Assembly: GCA_024231975.1 (NCBI GenBank)
Contig: JAAEQB010000052.1
Location: 1-64,000, forward strand
Source of the DNA: Allobosea sp.
Lineage (GTDB): Bacteria > Pseudomonadota > Alphaproteobacteria > Rhizobiales > Beijerinckiaceae
Direction: 5' to 3'
DNA length: 64,000 nucleotides
The stretch's first letter is position 1, and every line of letters begins with the position of its first letter. A program made the position numbers and the translations under genes. This document shows, piece after piece, positions 25,838-33,675 of this stretch. The notes under the pieces were generated by a model. The model worked only from the letters and a program-made list of their open reading frames with translations. It was not told where the DNA came from and searched no databases.

Positions 25838-27343
25838 TTGACCAAATTTACCGACCTCGGCCTGGCCGAGCCGCTTCTCAAAGCGCTCGCCGCCGAAGGT
25901 TATGAGACGCCGACGCCGATCCAGGCGCAGGCGATCCCTTCCATTCGCGATGGCCGTGACCTGCTCGGAGCCGCCCAGACCGGCACCGGCAAGACGGCTG
26001 CGTTCTCGCTCCCCATGCTGCATCGGCTGCTGAACCAGCCGCGGCGCATGCAGCCGCGCTCGGTGCGCGCCCTGATCCTGTCGCCGACGCGCGAGCTCTC
26101 GGCCCAGATCGAGGCCAGCATCCGCAATTACGCCCAGTTCACCTCGCTGAAGTCGACGGTGATCTTCGGTGGCGTGCCGGTCGGCAAGCAGATTCGCGCG
26201 CTCGGCCAGCATGTCGACATCCTCGTCGCCACGCCCGGCCGCCTGCTCGACCTCGTCGACCAGCGCGCCGTCTCGCTGCGCGAGATCGAGTTCCTCGTCC
26301 TCGACGAGGCCGACCAGATGCTCGACCTCGGCTTCATCCATGCGCTGCGCAAGATCGCGACGCTGATCCCGAAGCAGCGCCAGACGCTGCTGTTCTCGGC
26401 GACGATGCCGAAGGCGATCCGCGAGATCGCCCAGGCCTATCTGACCGATCCGGTCGAGGTCGCGGTCGCGCCCGTCGCGACCACCGCCGAGAAAATCGAG
26501 CAGCGCGTCATCTTCACCGAAGCTGGCCAGAAGCCGGCTTTGCTGGCGAGGACCCTGAGCGTTCCGGAGATGGAGCGCGCCATCGTCTTCACCCGCACCA
26601 AGCATGGCGCCGACAAGGTCGTGCGCCAGCTCGAGCAGTCCGGCATCAAGTCCGCCGCGATCCATGGCAACAAGAGCCAGGGCCAGCGTGAGCGTGCGCT
26701 CGGTGCCTTCCGTGACGGCGAGTTGCGCATCCTGGTCGCGACCGACATCGCCGCGCGCGGCATCGATGTCGACGGCATCAGCCATGTCGTCAATTTCGAC
26801 CTGCCGAACGTGCCCGAGACCTATGTCCACCGCATCGGCCGCACCGCGCGCGCCGGCGCTTCGGGCCTCGCCATCGCCTTCTGCACGCCGGAAGAGCGTG
26901 GCGATCTCGCCGCGATCGAGAAGCTGACCAAGATCGCGCTCACCCCGGTCGGCGACGTCCCGCATTGGGATGGTCGCACGCCGAAGAAGCCGCCGCAGAA
27001 CCGTGGTAGTCGCAACCAGGGCCGTCCGCAGAACGGACAGCAGCCCGGGCAGGGCCAGCGCCGCGACGGTCGTGGCGCCCCGTCCCATGGCCGCAACGGC
27101 CAGCGTCAGGAGCAGGGCGAGCGTCAGGCTCAGCCGCATCGCGAGCAGTCCCGCCCGAACCAGCCGCGCCAGCAGCAGGCGCGTCCGGAGCAGCAGCGTC
27201 ACGAGCGTCCTGCCCAGCGCCAAGAGTCCGGCGGTGCACGAAAAGACGCAGGTTCCGGCAAGGAAGGGCTTGGCGGCGTCGCGTTCTTGCAGCAAAGAAC
27301 GGGACAACGACGCACCGGCGGCGGCGGGCGGCGCCCGAACTGA
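25838..27343 (+). CDS. DEAD-box ATP-dependent RNA helicase
   Basis: A 501-residue RhlE/CsdA-type RNA helicase. The Q motif region is FTDLGLAEPLLKALAAEGY, followed by AQTGTGKT (motif I), PTRELSAQI (Ia), VLDEADQMLDLGF (II), SATMP (III), ATDIAARGIDV (V) and HRIGRTARAG (VI). The C-terminal 120 residues are a Gln/Arg/Gly/Pro-rich disordered tail, probably an RNA-binding and condensate-forming region. The TTG at 25838 gives the family's normal N-terminus; GTG 25802 would add 12 unusual residues. Together with cspA and infA it fits cold-induced RNA remodelling. Confidence 0.93.
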   Translation: MTKFTDLGLAEPLLKALAAEGYETPTPIQAQAIPSIRDGRDLLGAAQTGTGKTAAFSLPMLHRLLNQPRRMQPRSVRALILSPTRELSAQIEASIRNYAQFTSLKSTVIFGGVPVGKQIRALGQHVDILVATPGRLLDLVDQRAVSLREIEFLVLDEADQMLDLGFIHALRKIATLIPKQRQTLLFSATMPKAIREIAQAYLTDPVEVAVAPVATTAEKIEQRVIFTEAGQKPALLARTLSVPEMERAIVFTRTKHGADKVVRQLEQSGIKSAAIHGNKSQGQRERALGAFRDGELRILVATDIAARGIDVDGISHVVNFDLPNVPETYVHRIGRTARAGASGLAIAFCTPEERGDLAAIEKLTKIALTPVGDVPHWDGRTPKKPPQNRGSRNQGRPQNGQQPGQGQRRDGRGAPSHGRNGQRQEQGERQAQPHREQSRPNQPRQQQARPEQQRHERPAQRQESGGARKDAGSGKEGLGGVAFLQQRTGQRRTGGGGRRPN

Positions 27344-27417
27344 CAGGCGCCGTAACCGCTGGGGCTGGACCGATACAGGTCTGGCCCCGCGCCGAGGACA
27401 AGACGAAGGATCAGCGA

Positions 27418-27687
27418 ATGGCGAAAGAAGAACTGCTCGAATTCGACGGCACCGTGGTCGAGGTGCTCCCGGACGGCAACTACCGGGTGAAGCTCGACAA
27501 TGACCACGTCATCCTGGCCTATGCGGCCGGCAAGATGAAGAAGAACCGCATCCGCACCATCGCCGGCGACCGCGTGGTCGTGGAGATGTCGCCTTACGAC
27601 CTCGACAGAGGCCGCATCAATTTCCGCCAGAAGACCGCCAGCCCCGGCCCGATGCCGCCGCGGCCGCAGAACTTCCGTCGGCGCTGA
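27418..27687 (+). CDS. infA: Translation initiation factor IF-1, extended form
   Basis: An 89-residue S1/OB-fold protein matching IF-1 over its first 72 residues (GTVVEVLPDGNYRVKL, KMKKNRIRTIAGDRV and MSPYDLDRGRINFR). It then has a 17-residue Pro/Arg tail that the standard protein lacks. IF-1 blocks the ribosomal A site during initiation. The position downstream of a Csp-DEAD helicase pair and the tail suggest a second, stress-associated copy rather than the housekeeping gene. The housekeeping infA would lie elsewhere. Confidence 0.92.
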   Translation: MAKEELLEFDGTVVEVLPDGNYRVKLDNDHVILAYAAGKMKKNRIRTIAGDRVVVEMSPYDLDRGRINFRQKTASPGPMPPRPQNFRRR

Positions 27688-27692
27688 CACCC

Positions 27693-27962
27693 ATGCGCTT
27701 CAGCCGGCCCGAGCAATTCTTCATCGCGGCCGGAATCGGGCTCGGCGCACTTGCCTCGCTCGCGGTCAACACCGGCTGGATCGCCAAGGGTGGCTCTTTC
27801 CCGCCCTTCGTCTACGTGCTGCTGGCCCTCGCTCTGGTCGAGGTCATCGCCGGCTTTGCAACGAAGCAGCCGCCCGGCACCCTGTTCTCGATGCCCGCCC
27901 GCATCCTCGCCTTCGCCCTCGGCGTCGGCGTGCTGATTCTGCTGACGGGCAGCCTGGCCTGA
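27693..27962 (+). CDS. Small membrane protein, hypothetical
   Basis: An 89-residue protein with three predicted membrane helices: FFIAAGIGLGALASLAV, FVYVLLALALVEVIAGFA, and ILAFALGVGVLILLTGSLA. It starts six bases after infA and probably belongs to that transcript. No family is recognised and no charged functional residues stand out. Confidence 0.6.
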   Translation: MRFSRPEQFFIAAGIGLGALASLAVNTGWIAKGGSFPPFVYVLLALALVEVIAGFATKQPPGTLFSMPARILAFALGVGVLILLTGSLA

Positions 27963-28000
27963 GCCGGCAACGACGTTTCAAACGCGACATCGTCCATTCG

Positions 28001-28097
28001 CGTCATGCTCGCCCTTTTGGCGAGCATCCACGTCTTGAACACTGCACGCGATCAGGCAAGCGAAGGCGTGGGTGGTCGGGACAGGCCCGACCATGAC
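28001..28097. repeat. Dispersed palindromic repeat, family B, copy 2
   Basis: It begins cgtcatgctcgcccttttgg and ends gggacaggcccgaccatgac, nearly identical at both ends to copy 1 at 23478-23570; the middle differs. It lies between the small membrane protein gene and a convergent terminator. Confidence 0.9.
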
Positions 28098-28143
28098 AGC
28101 GAGGGGCGGCTTGCGCGACGCTTCAGCGTTGATCCCAGGCAAG

Positions 28144-28169
28144 AAAAAAGCCCCGGCCGAAGCCGGGGC
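28144..28169 (-). terminator. Rho-independent terminator of the 23-residue-repeat protein gene
   Basis: On the minus strand an eight-base GC stem (gccccggc/gccggggc) is followed by a run of six Ts. It lies about 50 bases beyond the stop codon of the gene ending at 28220. Confidence 0.88.
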
Positions 28170-28219
28170 GTGAGGTGTCTGTTACGTGGTGACAGGTACT
28201 ACGAAGAAAACTCGAAAAC

Positions 28220-28840
28220 TCAGTAGCCAGCCCTTGCCCAATGCTGCGAGCCGGGGCTGACCAGAACCTGGCGCTGGCGCGTCGCGTACTCGGCCGGCAC
28301 GGTCTCGTGCTCGACCCGCGAGGCGCTGACCATGACGCGGCGGCTGCGCTGGCCGTAGACGGCCGGAATGACGTCGTAGTCGACCGAGGCCGGCGAGACT
28401 TCGACGGTGCGCTGCTGATAGCCATACTGCGCGGGGACATGCACCCAGCAGCCGGTGGTCTGGCCATAGGCGTCGCGGGTGACTTCCCAGCGCTTGGTTG
28501 CCGGCGAGATCAGGACCTTCTCGGAGACGGTCCGGTACTGCGCCGGGATGTGGCGGGCGACGCGGCGCTCCGGCTGGAGCACCACCTGCTCGCTGACGGT
28601 GTCGTATTGCGCCGGAATGACCCGCGAGAAGGTGCGCTCGGGGCGCACGACATAGCTTTCGTCGACGGTGCCGTAGACCGGCGGGGTCGAGACCAGCTTG
28701 TAGCAGGAGCCGCCGCCGCAATTGCTGACCGGCGCCCGGTAGCAGGAGGAGCTGGTGCAGCCGCCGGCGAGAGCCGGAGCGGCGAGGCCCATCAGCGCCG
28801 TGGTGGCGAGAGCCGAAAGCGAAAGAAGCCTGAACGTCAT
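28220..28840 (-). CDS. Secreted repeat protein with six 23-residue units
   Basis: A 206-residue exported protein. The signal peptide (about 1-25) ends APALAGG. A Cys-containing linker (CTSSSCYR, NCGGGSCYK) leads into about six units of the form P-A-x-Y-x6-V-x-V-x-P-x8, starting PAQYDTVSEQVVLQPERRV and PAQYGYQQRTVEVSPASVD. The third unit carries an insertion with GCWVHV. The regular 23-residue spacing suggests stacked beta strands on the cell surface or in the periplasm. The ATG at 28840 gives the signal peptide; an upstream ATG at 28867 does not. Function unknown. A strong terminator follows. Confidence 0.72.
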   Translation of the reverse strand: MTFRLLSLSALATTALMGLAAPALAGGCTSSSCYRAPVSNCGGGSCYKLVSTPPVYGTVDESYVVRPERTFSRVIPAQYDTVSEQVVLQPERRVARHIPAQYRTVSEKVLISPATKRWEVTRDAYGQTTGCWVHVPAQYGYQQRTVEVSPASVDYDVIPAVYGQRSRRVMVSASRVEHETVPAEYATRQRQVLVSPGSQHWARAGY

Positions 28841-29088
28841 AGCTGACCCCAACCCTGCGTTGCGCAACGCTGCCGCTGCGTCGTTGGGGTAAGAAAGCCA
28901 GAGACGATCTATGAAGACAAGGTTAACTGCAAAACAAGGTAAAATTAACCAGTTCTGCGCGGGCCGGCGCTGTCTCGCCAGCTACTGGGATAGGAACGGC
29001 TTTCCCAGTATTCGACGTTTTTTCCAGGCCGGCCTGCGCATGGTCGAGCAGCAGAGCCGGCCTTGACTGAAGCAATATCCGGCTTCGC

Positions 29089-29394
29089 TCAGTCGATCGC
29101 GCCGCGCTTCATGCCGAAGCCTTCGATATAGCAGCTGCACGGCGTGTTCGCCGGCGCCGGCCTGCTGGCCTCGCACGAGCCGCGTGAAGTCACGCAAGTA
29201 TCGCTGAAGCGCTGGCGATAGGGCCGCTCATAGCCATAGCGCGGGCGGTCATAGCCATAGGGCGGTGGCGGCCGGTCATAGTCGTAGCGCGGCGCCGGCC
29301 GGTAATAGGGATCGTAATATTGGGCGTTCGCGCTGGTTGTGGACGAGATCGCTGCGCCGACGAGGGCTGCGATCGCGAGGGTCCTGAACATCAT
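29089..29394 (-). CDS. Small secreted Tyr/Pro-rich protein with Cys-rich end
   Basis: A 101-residue protein. The signal peptide (about 1-24) ends TSANAQ. A Tyr/Pro/Arg-rich repeat-like stretch follows (YDRPPPPYGYDRPRYGYERP), then a C-terminal segment with five cysteines: DTCVTSRGSC, later TPCSCYIEGFGMKRG. This C-terminal pattern recurs in small exported proteins of Hyphomicrobiales, by recollection. The gap on its right to pstS is about 100 bases. The role is unknown; disulfides in the periplasm are likely. Confidence 0.7.
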   Translation of the reverse strand: MMFRTLAIAALVGAAISSTTSANAQYYDPYYRPAPRYDYDRPPPPYGYDRPRYGYERPYRQRFSDTCVTSRGSCEASRPAPANTPCSCYIEGFGMKRGAID

Positions 29395-29492
29395 GGCTAT
29401 CCTCCTGGTCTCCTTGCGGCCATGGCCGCAGGCCGGATCCTGGGCAGGAGAATAGGGGGCGACCGATGAACAATGGCTGAGCGTCGAGCGTC

Positions 29493-30539
29493 TCAGCTGC
29501 CGGCCTTCATGTTCGCCGCCCAGTAATCCTCGACCTGTCTGACCAGCGTCTGCGGCAGCGGGACATAGCCCAATGTGGCGGCGTCGGCCGCGCCGTTCGT
29601 GAAGGACAGGCGGAAGAAGTCGAGCACCTCCTGCGTGCGGCGCGTCCGTGGCTTCGGCACCAGAGCAAAGGTGGTGGCAACGATCGGATAGGCTCCCGCG
29701 CCCGGCGCGTTGGTCAGCATCAGCGAGAAATCCTTGGCCTTTGCCCACTCTGCGCTCGCCGCAGCCGCGGTGAAGCTTGCCTGGTCCGGCGTGACAAAGG
29801 CGCCGGCCTTGTTCTGCACCAGAGCATAGGCGAGGCCGGCGCGCACGACCTGGCCGAATTCGACATAGCCGATCGCGTTCTTGGTCGATTTCACCGCATC
29901 CGCCATGCCCTGGCTGCGCTGCGCCCCCGTGCCGACGGGCCAGGGAACCTGCGTGTTGACGCCGACCTTGTCGCGCCATTCCGGGCTCGCCTTGGCGAGA
30001 TAGTCGGTCCAGTTGAAGCTCGTGCCCGAGCCGTCGGCGCGATAGATCACGTTGATCGGGGCATCCGGCAGCTTCAGCTCAGGATTCATCGCCTTGAGTG
30101 CTGGATCGGACCAGAGCTTGATCCTGCCGAGATAGATCTCGGCGAGAAGCGCGCCGGTGAAGCGGATCTGGCCGGGGCCGACGCCGTCGAGGTTCACCAC
30201 CGGGACGATGCCGCCCATCACGATCGGGAACTGGACCAGGGCCGAGCGCTGCAGTTCCTCGGAGGAGAGCGGCCGGTCTGAGGCGCCGAAATCGGCAGCG
30301 CGCTGGGTGACGCGGACCTCGCCGCCGAGCGAGCCGATCGGCTCGTAGTCGACGCCGATGTCGAGCGGCGTCATCTCGGCGCCGTCCGACTTGGCGACGC
30401 GATAGTTCTGCGCCCACTTGCCGATGATCGGGAAAGCGAAGCTCGACCCGGCGCCGGTGATCGGCTCGGCTGCAGCAGGCATCATCGATGAGCCGAGGAG
30501 GGCGCCGGCGACAGCCAGCCTGGCCAGGAGCTTCATCAA
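29493..30539 (-). CDS. pstS: Phosphate ABC transporter substrate-binding protein
   Basis: A 348-residue periplasmic phosphate-binding protein. The signal peptide (about 1-24) ends PAAAEPI, followed by the family start TGAGSSFAFPIIGKWA. Phosphate contacts are in GASDRPLSSEEL and RADGSGTSFNWTDYL. The pstC, pstA and pstB genes do not adjoin it. A PhoB-box-like repeat lies 65 bases upstream, consistent with induction under phosphate starvation. It is a single-gene unit. Confidence 0.94.
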   Translation of the reverse strand: MMKLLARLAVAGALLGSSMMPAAAEPITGAGSSFAFPIIGKWAQNYRVAKSDGAEMTPLDIGVDYEPIGSLGGEVRVTQRAADFGASDRPLSSEELQRSALVQFPIVMGGIVPVVNLDGVGPGQIRFTGALLAEIYLGRIKLWSDPALKAMNPELKLPDAPINVIYRADGSGTSFNWTDYLAKASPEWRDKVGVNTQVPWPVGTGAQRSQGMADAVKSTKNAIGYVEFGQVVRAGLAYALVQNKAGAFVTPDQASFTAAAASAEWAKAKDFSLMLTNAPGAGAYPIVATTFALVPKPRTRRTQEVLDFFRLSFTNGAADAATLGYVPLPQTLVRQVEDYWAANMKAGS

Positions 30540-30584
30540 TCTTTCTCCCCGATCGGAACCCGGCAGCGGGCCGTGGCGAACGGG

Positions 30585-30621
30585 GTGACGCTAGGGCGGG
30601 GCGGTGACGCTGAGATGACGC
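30585..30621 (-). promoter_or_regulatory. PhoB box upstream of pstS
   Basis: On the minus strand GCGTCAT (30621-30615), four bases, then GCGTCAC (30610-30604) reproduce the two seven-base direct repeats with four-base spacer of the PhoB box (consensus CTGTCAT-N4-CTGTCAC). A third GCGTCAC lies at 30591-30585. The elements are 46-82 bases upstream of the pstS start. Confidence 0.75.
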
Positions 30622-30632
30622 GTGTCCAGCCA

Positions 30633-30667
30633 CAAAAAAGACCCCGCGGGCGCCGGCCCGCGGGGTC
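30633..30667 (-). terminator. Rho-independent terminator of the CsbD gene
   Basis: On the minus strand an eleven-base-pair stem (gaccccgcggg with cccgcggggtc), a six-base loop and a six-T run lie 50 bases past the csbD-like stop, just upstream of the pstS PhoB box. Confidence 0.92.
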
Positions 30668-30716
30668 TCCCTTCGGTAGCCAGGCCCGCTTCACAGCGAG
30701 CCGTGCCTGCTACCGG

Positions 30717-30923
30717 TCATTGCCAGGTCTGGCGGCCGTACCAGTTGTCGACATCGGTGCGGACCTTGTCCTTCTCGATGCCGTAGCGTTCCTGGATCTT
30801 GCCTTCGAGCTGGTCGCGCTTGCCGGCGATGACGTCGAGGTCATCGTCGGTCAGCTTGCCCCACTGCTCCTTGACCTTGCCCTTGAGCTGCTTCCAGTTC
30901 CCTTCGACGCGGTTCCAGTCCAT
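30717..30923 (-). CDS. CsbD family general-stress protein
   Basis: A 68-residue hydrophilic protein matching CsbD: MDWNRVEGNWKQLKGKVKEQWGKL and DDLDVIAGKRDQLEGKIQERYG are the two family repeats (shown in part). Such proteins are abundant under stress but their mechanism is unknown. An EcfG-type promoter candidate lies about 40 bases upstream, and a strong terminator follows, so it is a monocistronic stress gene. Confidence 0.93.
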   Translation of the reverse strand: MDWNRVEGNWKQLKGKVKEQWGKLTDDDLDVIAGKRDQLEGKIQERYGIEKDKVRTDVDNWYGRQTWQ

Positions 30924-30960
30924 CGGACGCTCCTCGTGTTTGTAATGGGTGTGGTAAAGG

Positions 30961-30985
30961 AACGCGCTAGCGGCGGAATGGTTCG
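30961..30985 (-). promoter_or_regulatory. EcfG-type general-stress promoter of the CsbD gene
   Basis: On the minus strand CGAAC-N16-CGTT matches the alphaproteobacterial EcfG promoter (GGAAC-N16/17-CGTT) with one mismatch in the -35. The start point would fall around 30953, leaving a leader of about 30 bases before the ATG at 30923. Confidence 0.55.
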
Positions 30986-31017
30986 GCAGAAAGCCGCATC
31001 GCCGGCAAATGCCGGGC

Positions 31018-31932
31018 CTAACGGCGCTCCTGATCGCGTCCCGCCAGCCGTGCCCGCAGGCGTGGCGTCGCCCAATCCAGGAAGGCGCGGACCTTCAGGC
31101 TACGCAGACCACCTTCCGCATAGGCGAGGCTGACCGGCAGCGGCGCCGGGGCGAACTCCTCCAGAACCGCTTCGAGAGTGCCCTGCCGAAGCTGGTCCTC
31201 GACCTGGTAGGACAGCACGCGCACCAGGCCGAACCCGGCCAGCGCCGCATCTATCGCCGCGATCGTCGAGTTCACCGAGAGCCGTGCCCTGGGTTCCTCG
31301 CCGAGGGCTGGATTGTCGCCGCGATAGCGCCATTCCGGGGTGACGGAGAAGCCGCGGAAGGAGATGCTGTCATGAGCCGCGAGGTCTTCTGGCGTCCGCG
31401 GCCTGCCGCGGCGATCAAGATAGGCCGGACTGGCGCAGATCACACGGCGGACCTCGCCGACCTTCGCCGCGACCAGCCCGCCGGCATCGAGATGGCCGAT
31501 CCGCACGGCGACGTCGATATGCTCGTCGGTGAGGTTGATCTGACGATCCTCAAGATGGAGCCTGAGCGAGATCTCCGGGTTCTGCTCCAGGAAGGCGAGG
31601 GTGACCGGCAGGACATGGCGCTGGCCGAACAATGTCGGAGCAGTGAGCCGTAGTTCGCCGCGGGGCGCGCTGTATTCGCCCGCAGCGATACGCTCGGCCT
31701 CCTCGACCTGTTCGAGGATGCGACGGCTGGCTTCGAGATAGGCGAGACCGGCTTCGGTCAGCTCGGTTCCGCGCCGCGTACGCAGCATCAGCTTGGCCTG
31801 CAGATGCGCTTCGAGATCGGCGATCTTGCGGCTGACGGTCGCGAGCGGCATGCGCAGCTTGCGCGCGGCCGCCGACAGGCTCCCGGCTTCCACGGTCGCG
31901 AGCAGCACTGCCATGGCGTCGAGGCGATCCAT
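31018..31932 (-). CDS. LysR family transcriptional regulator
   Basis: A 304-residue regulator. The N-terminal winged HTH is seen in LLATVEAGSLSAAARKL and the LEAHLQAKLMLRTRRG wing, followed by a PBP2-like effector domain (about 90-295) beginning GELRLTAPTLFGQRH, typical of the CrgA-like subgroup. The start at 31932 before DRLDAMAVL gives the usual length; the frame continues upstream into the control region. It is divergent from a metallo-beta-lactamase-fold gene, the normal arrangement for a LysR protein and its target. Confidence 0.92.
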   Translation of the reverse strand: MDRLDAMAVLLATVEAGSLSAAARKLRMPLATVSRKIADLEAHLQAKLMLRTRRGTELTEAGLAYLEASRRILEQVEEAERIAAGEYSAPRGELRLTAPTLFGQRHVLPVTLAFLEQNPEISLRLHLEDRQINLTDEHIDVAVRIGHLDAGGLVAAKVGEVRRVICASPAYLDRRGRPRTPEDLAAHDSISFRGFSVTPEWRYRGDNPALGEEPRARLSVNSTIAAIDAALAGFGLVRVLSYQVEDQLRQGTLEAVLEEFAPAPLPVSLAYAEGGLRSLKVRAFLDWATPRLRARLAGRDQERR

Positions 31933-31979
31933 CAGCCTTCCATAATTCGGGAGGTTGTCTTCATATTTTGTCCATAGCA

Positions 31980-31992
31980 CCCGATCATCGGG
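31980..31992. promoter_or_regulatory. Perfect palindrome in the LysR/MBL divergent gap
   Basis: CCCGAT-C-ATCGGG is a 6+1+6 perfect palindrome, 48 bases from the LysR start and 69 from the MBL start. A LysR-box or other operator is plausible; no direct proof. Confidence 0.4.
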
Positions 31993-32060
31993 AGGAATAC
32001 ATCGATCTCCACAAGGCGCCGCTCTTGGCGTCGATGCTCGGACGAGCCCAGGAGTTCACG

Positions 32061-33026
32061 ATGACCGGTCTTTCACGCAGGGGATTTTCGCTGGGCTTCC
32101 CGGCCCTGGCGGCGGCTGGCGCTGGCCTGTCCTCGCCTGCCTTGGCGCAGGCGCCGGTAACGGCTGAACGCGCGGTGCCGCCACCTTTGGCGCAGCTCAG
32201 GATCGGACGCTTCACGGTAACCGCGCTGAGCGATGGCTATGTCGACATGCCCTATGAGTACTTCCCCGGCCGCTCCGCCGCCGAGATCGAGGCGCTGGCG
32301 AAGGCGCAGTTCTCGGCGCGGCCCGGCGGCATCCGGATGATGTTCAACCAGTACCTGATCGAGGACGGCAGCCGCCGCATCCTGATCGATGCCGGGCCGG
32401 GCGGCACGATCGGCCAGTCGGGCAAGCTGCCTGCGGGCCTGAGCGCGCTCGGCCTCGATCGCGGCAAGATCGACGCCGTGATCGTCACCCATATGCATCA
32501 AGACCATATCGGCGGCCTCGTCGCCGGCGAGCAGGCCAATTTCGCCAAGGCCGAGATCTATGTCGACCGGCGCGAGCTGGCGCACTGGACCAATCCGGCG
32601 ACCCGCTCGGCCTCCCCCGCCTACCTACAGAACGGCATCAAGCTCGCCGGCGAGGTCGCTCGCCTCTATCCGAAGCTGCAGGCCATCGACGGCGAGCGCG
32701 AGATCGTCCCTGGCGTCTCGATCGTCGATCTGTCCGGTCACACCCCCGGCCATGTCGGCGTGCGCATCGCCGATGCGGGCCAGAATCTGGTCATGGCCGG
32801 CGACATGCTCTTCCCGGTGGTCCATCCGGCGGGGCTCGATGTGAACTTCCTGTTCGAGCAGGATCGTCCGGCGGCCCAGGCGATGCGCACCCGCTTCTTC
32901 CAGCGTGCTGCTGCGGAAGGTTCGCTGATCGCCGCGACCCATATGCCCTTCCCGGGGCTCGGCCGCGTCGTCGCCGATCAGGGCCAGTATCGCTGGCTGC
33001 CGGCCGCCTGGGCTTTTCAGGACTAG
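32061..33026 (+). CDS. Exported metallo-beta-lactamase-fold hydrolase
   Basis: A 321-residue MBL-fold enzyme with a twin-arginine signal (LSRRGFSLGFPALAAAG, cut after ALAQA). The zinc site is HMHQDHIGG, with further ligands in SGHTPGHVG, AGDML and the terminal ATHMPFPG. The Tat signal implies a folded, metal-loaded export to the periplasm. Relatives include AHL-lactonase-like and other hydrolases, so the substrate is open. The ATG at 32061 follows AGGAG; the frame before it lacks a signal. It is likely controlled by the divergent LysR regulator. Confidence 0.9.
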   Translation: MTGLSRRGFSLGFPALAAAGAGLSSPALAQAPVTAERAVPPPLAQLRIGRFTVTALSDGYVDMPYEYFPGRSAAEIEALAKAQFSARPGGIRMMFNQYLIEDGSRRILIDAGPGGTIGQSGKLPAGLSALGLDRGKIDAVIVTHMHQDHIGGLVAGEQANFAKAEIYVDRRELAHWTNPATRSASPAYLQNGIKLAGEVARLYPKLQAIDGEREIVPGVSIVDLSGHTPGHVGVRIADAGQNLVMAGDMLFPVVHPAGLDVNFLFEQDRPAAQAMRTRFFQRAAAEGSLIAATHMPFPGLGRVVADQGQYRWLPAAWAFQD

Positions 33027-33179
33027 AAGGCGCCATCCCAGGGTCATGAGCGAGGCCGGGATCAGTCCCGGCCTCGCCGCAGCAAGAAATCGGCGATCCG
33101 CTAAAATGCGAGCTAAATCCGTATCAGTTGGCCAATGGGGCGTGAGCTAGAGGAAAAGCATCACAGCCCAGAACAGGCC

Positions 33180-33461
33180 ATGACATACTCATCGCAAGAC
33201 ATCGCGAACGCCCTCCTACGGATCAAGGAGGATGGGTTCGTCCTCGACAACGACGCCTTCGGCTATGCCGCGATCCGATGGGATGCCCGCCGGCTCAAGC
33301 GCGACCTGCGCGAAGCCGGCTATGCGGGCGCCGAGCTGGCCCAGGGCCGGATGATGAACGAGGGCGAGTCGATCTGCTGGCTCTACAACCCCGACGTGGT
33401 CGCCAAGGACAAGGTCGATCGCCTCGCGGCGGCGCGGCACTCGGCGCTCTACGGCGAATAG
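33180..33461 (+). CDS. Hypothetical protein
   Basis: A 93-residue protein with no recognised family. It starts MTYSSQDIANALLRIKEDGF and ends with an alpha-helical AKDKVDRLAAARHSALYG. Third-position GC is high and consistent with coding. The ATG at 33180 is chosen; an ATG at 33135 in frame would add 15 residues, and neither has a strong ribosome-binding site. It is soluble, with no signal peptide. Confidence 0.5.
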   Translation: MTYSSQDIANALLRIKEDGFVLDNDAFGYAAIRWDARRLKRDLREAGYAGAELAQGRMMNEGESICWLYNPDVVAKDKVDRLAAARHSALYGE

Positions 33462-33483
33462 CGGCCGGCGTGGACGTCCGCGC

Positions 33484-33675
33484 CTATCGTCCCTGCTGCG
33501 TGCGGCCGGGAGTTGGGGCATCTTGTTCGAGGGCGGCCGCCTGGCCGTCATAGTCGCTTGCCATCTCGGTCAGGCGGGCTGCGCCCTCGCTGTCGCGGGC
33601 CGTGTCGGCCCAGCGGCGGCACATCAACGCTTTCACGCGCAGGGCCTGAGCCTGCCGAACTCTGTCGTAGTCCAT
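33484..33675 (-). CDS. Small helical hypothetical protein
   Basis: A 63-residue protein, start ATG 33675 preceded by GGAG at a good distance. The sequence MDYDRVRQAQALRVKALMCR continues with RRWADTARDSEGAARLTEMA, resembling short Rhizobiales proteins with helical heptads (start Mxx(Y/R)RxxA..L) of unknown function. No membrane segment. The C-terminal 15 residues are polar. Confidence 0.55.
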   Translation of the reverse strand: MDYDRVRQAQALRVKALMCRRWADTARDSEGAARLTEMASDYDGQAAALEQDAPTPGRTQQGR

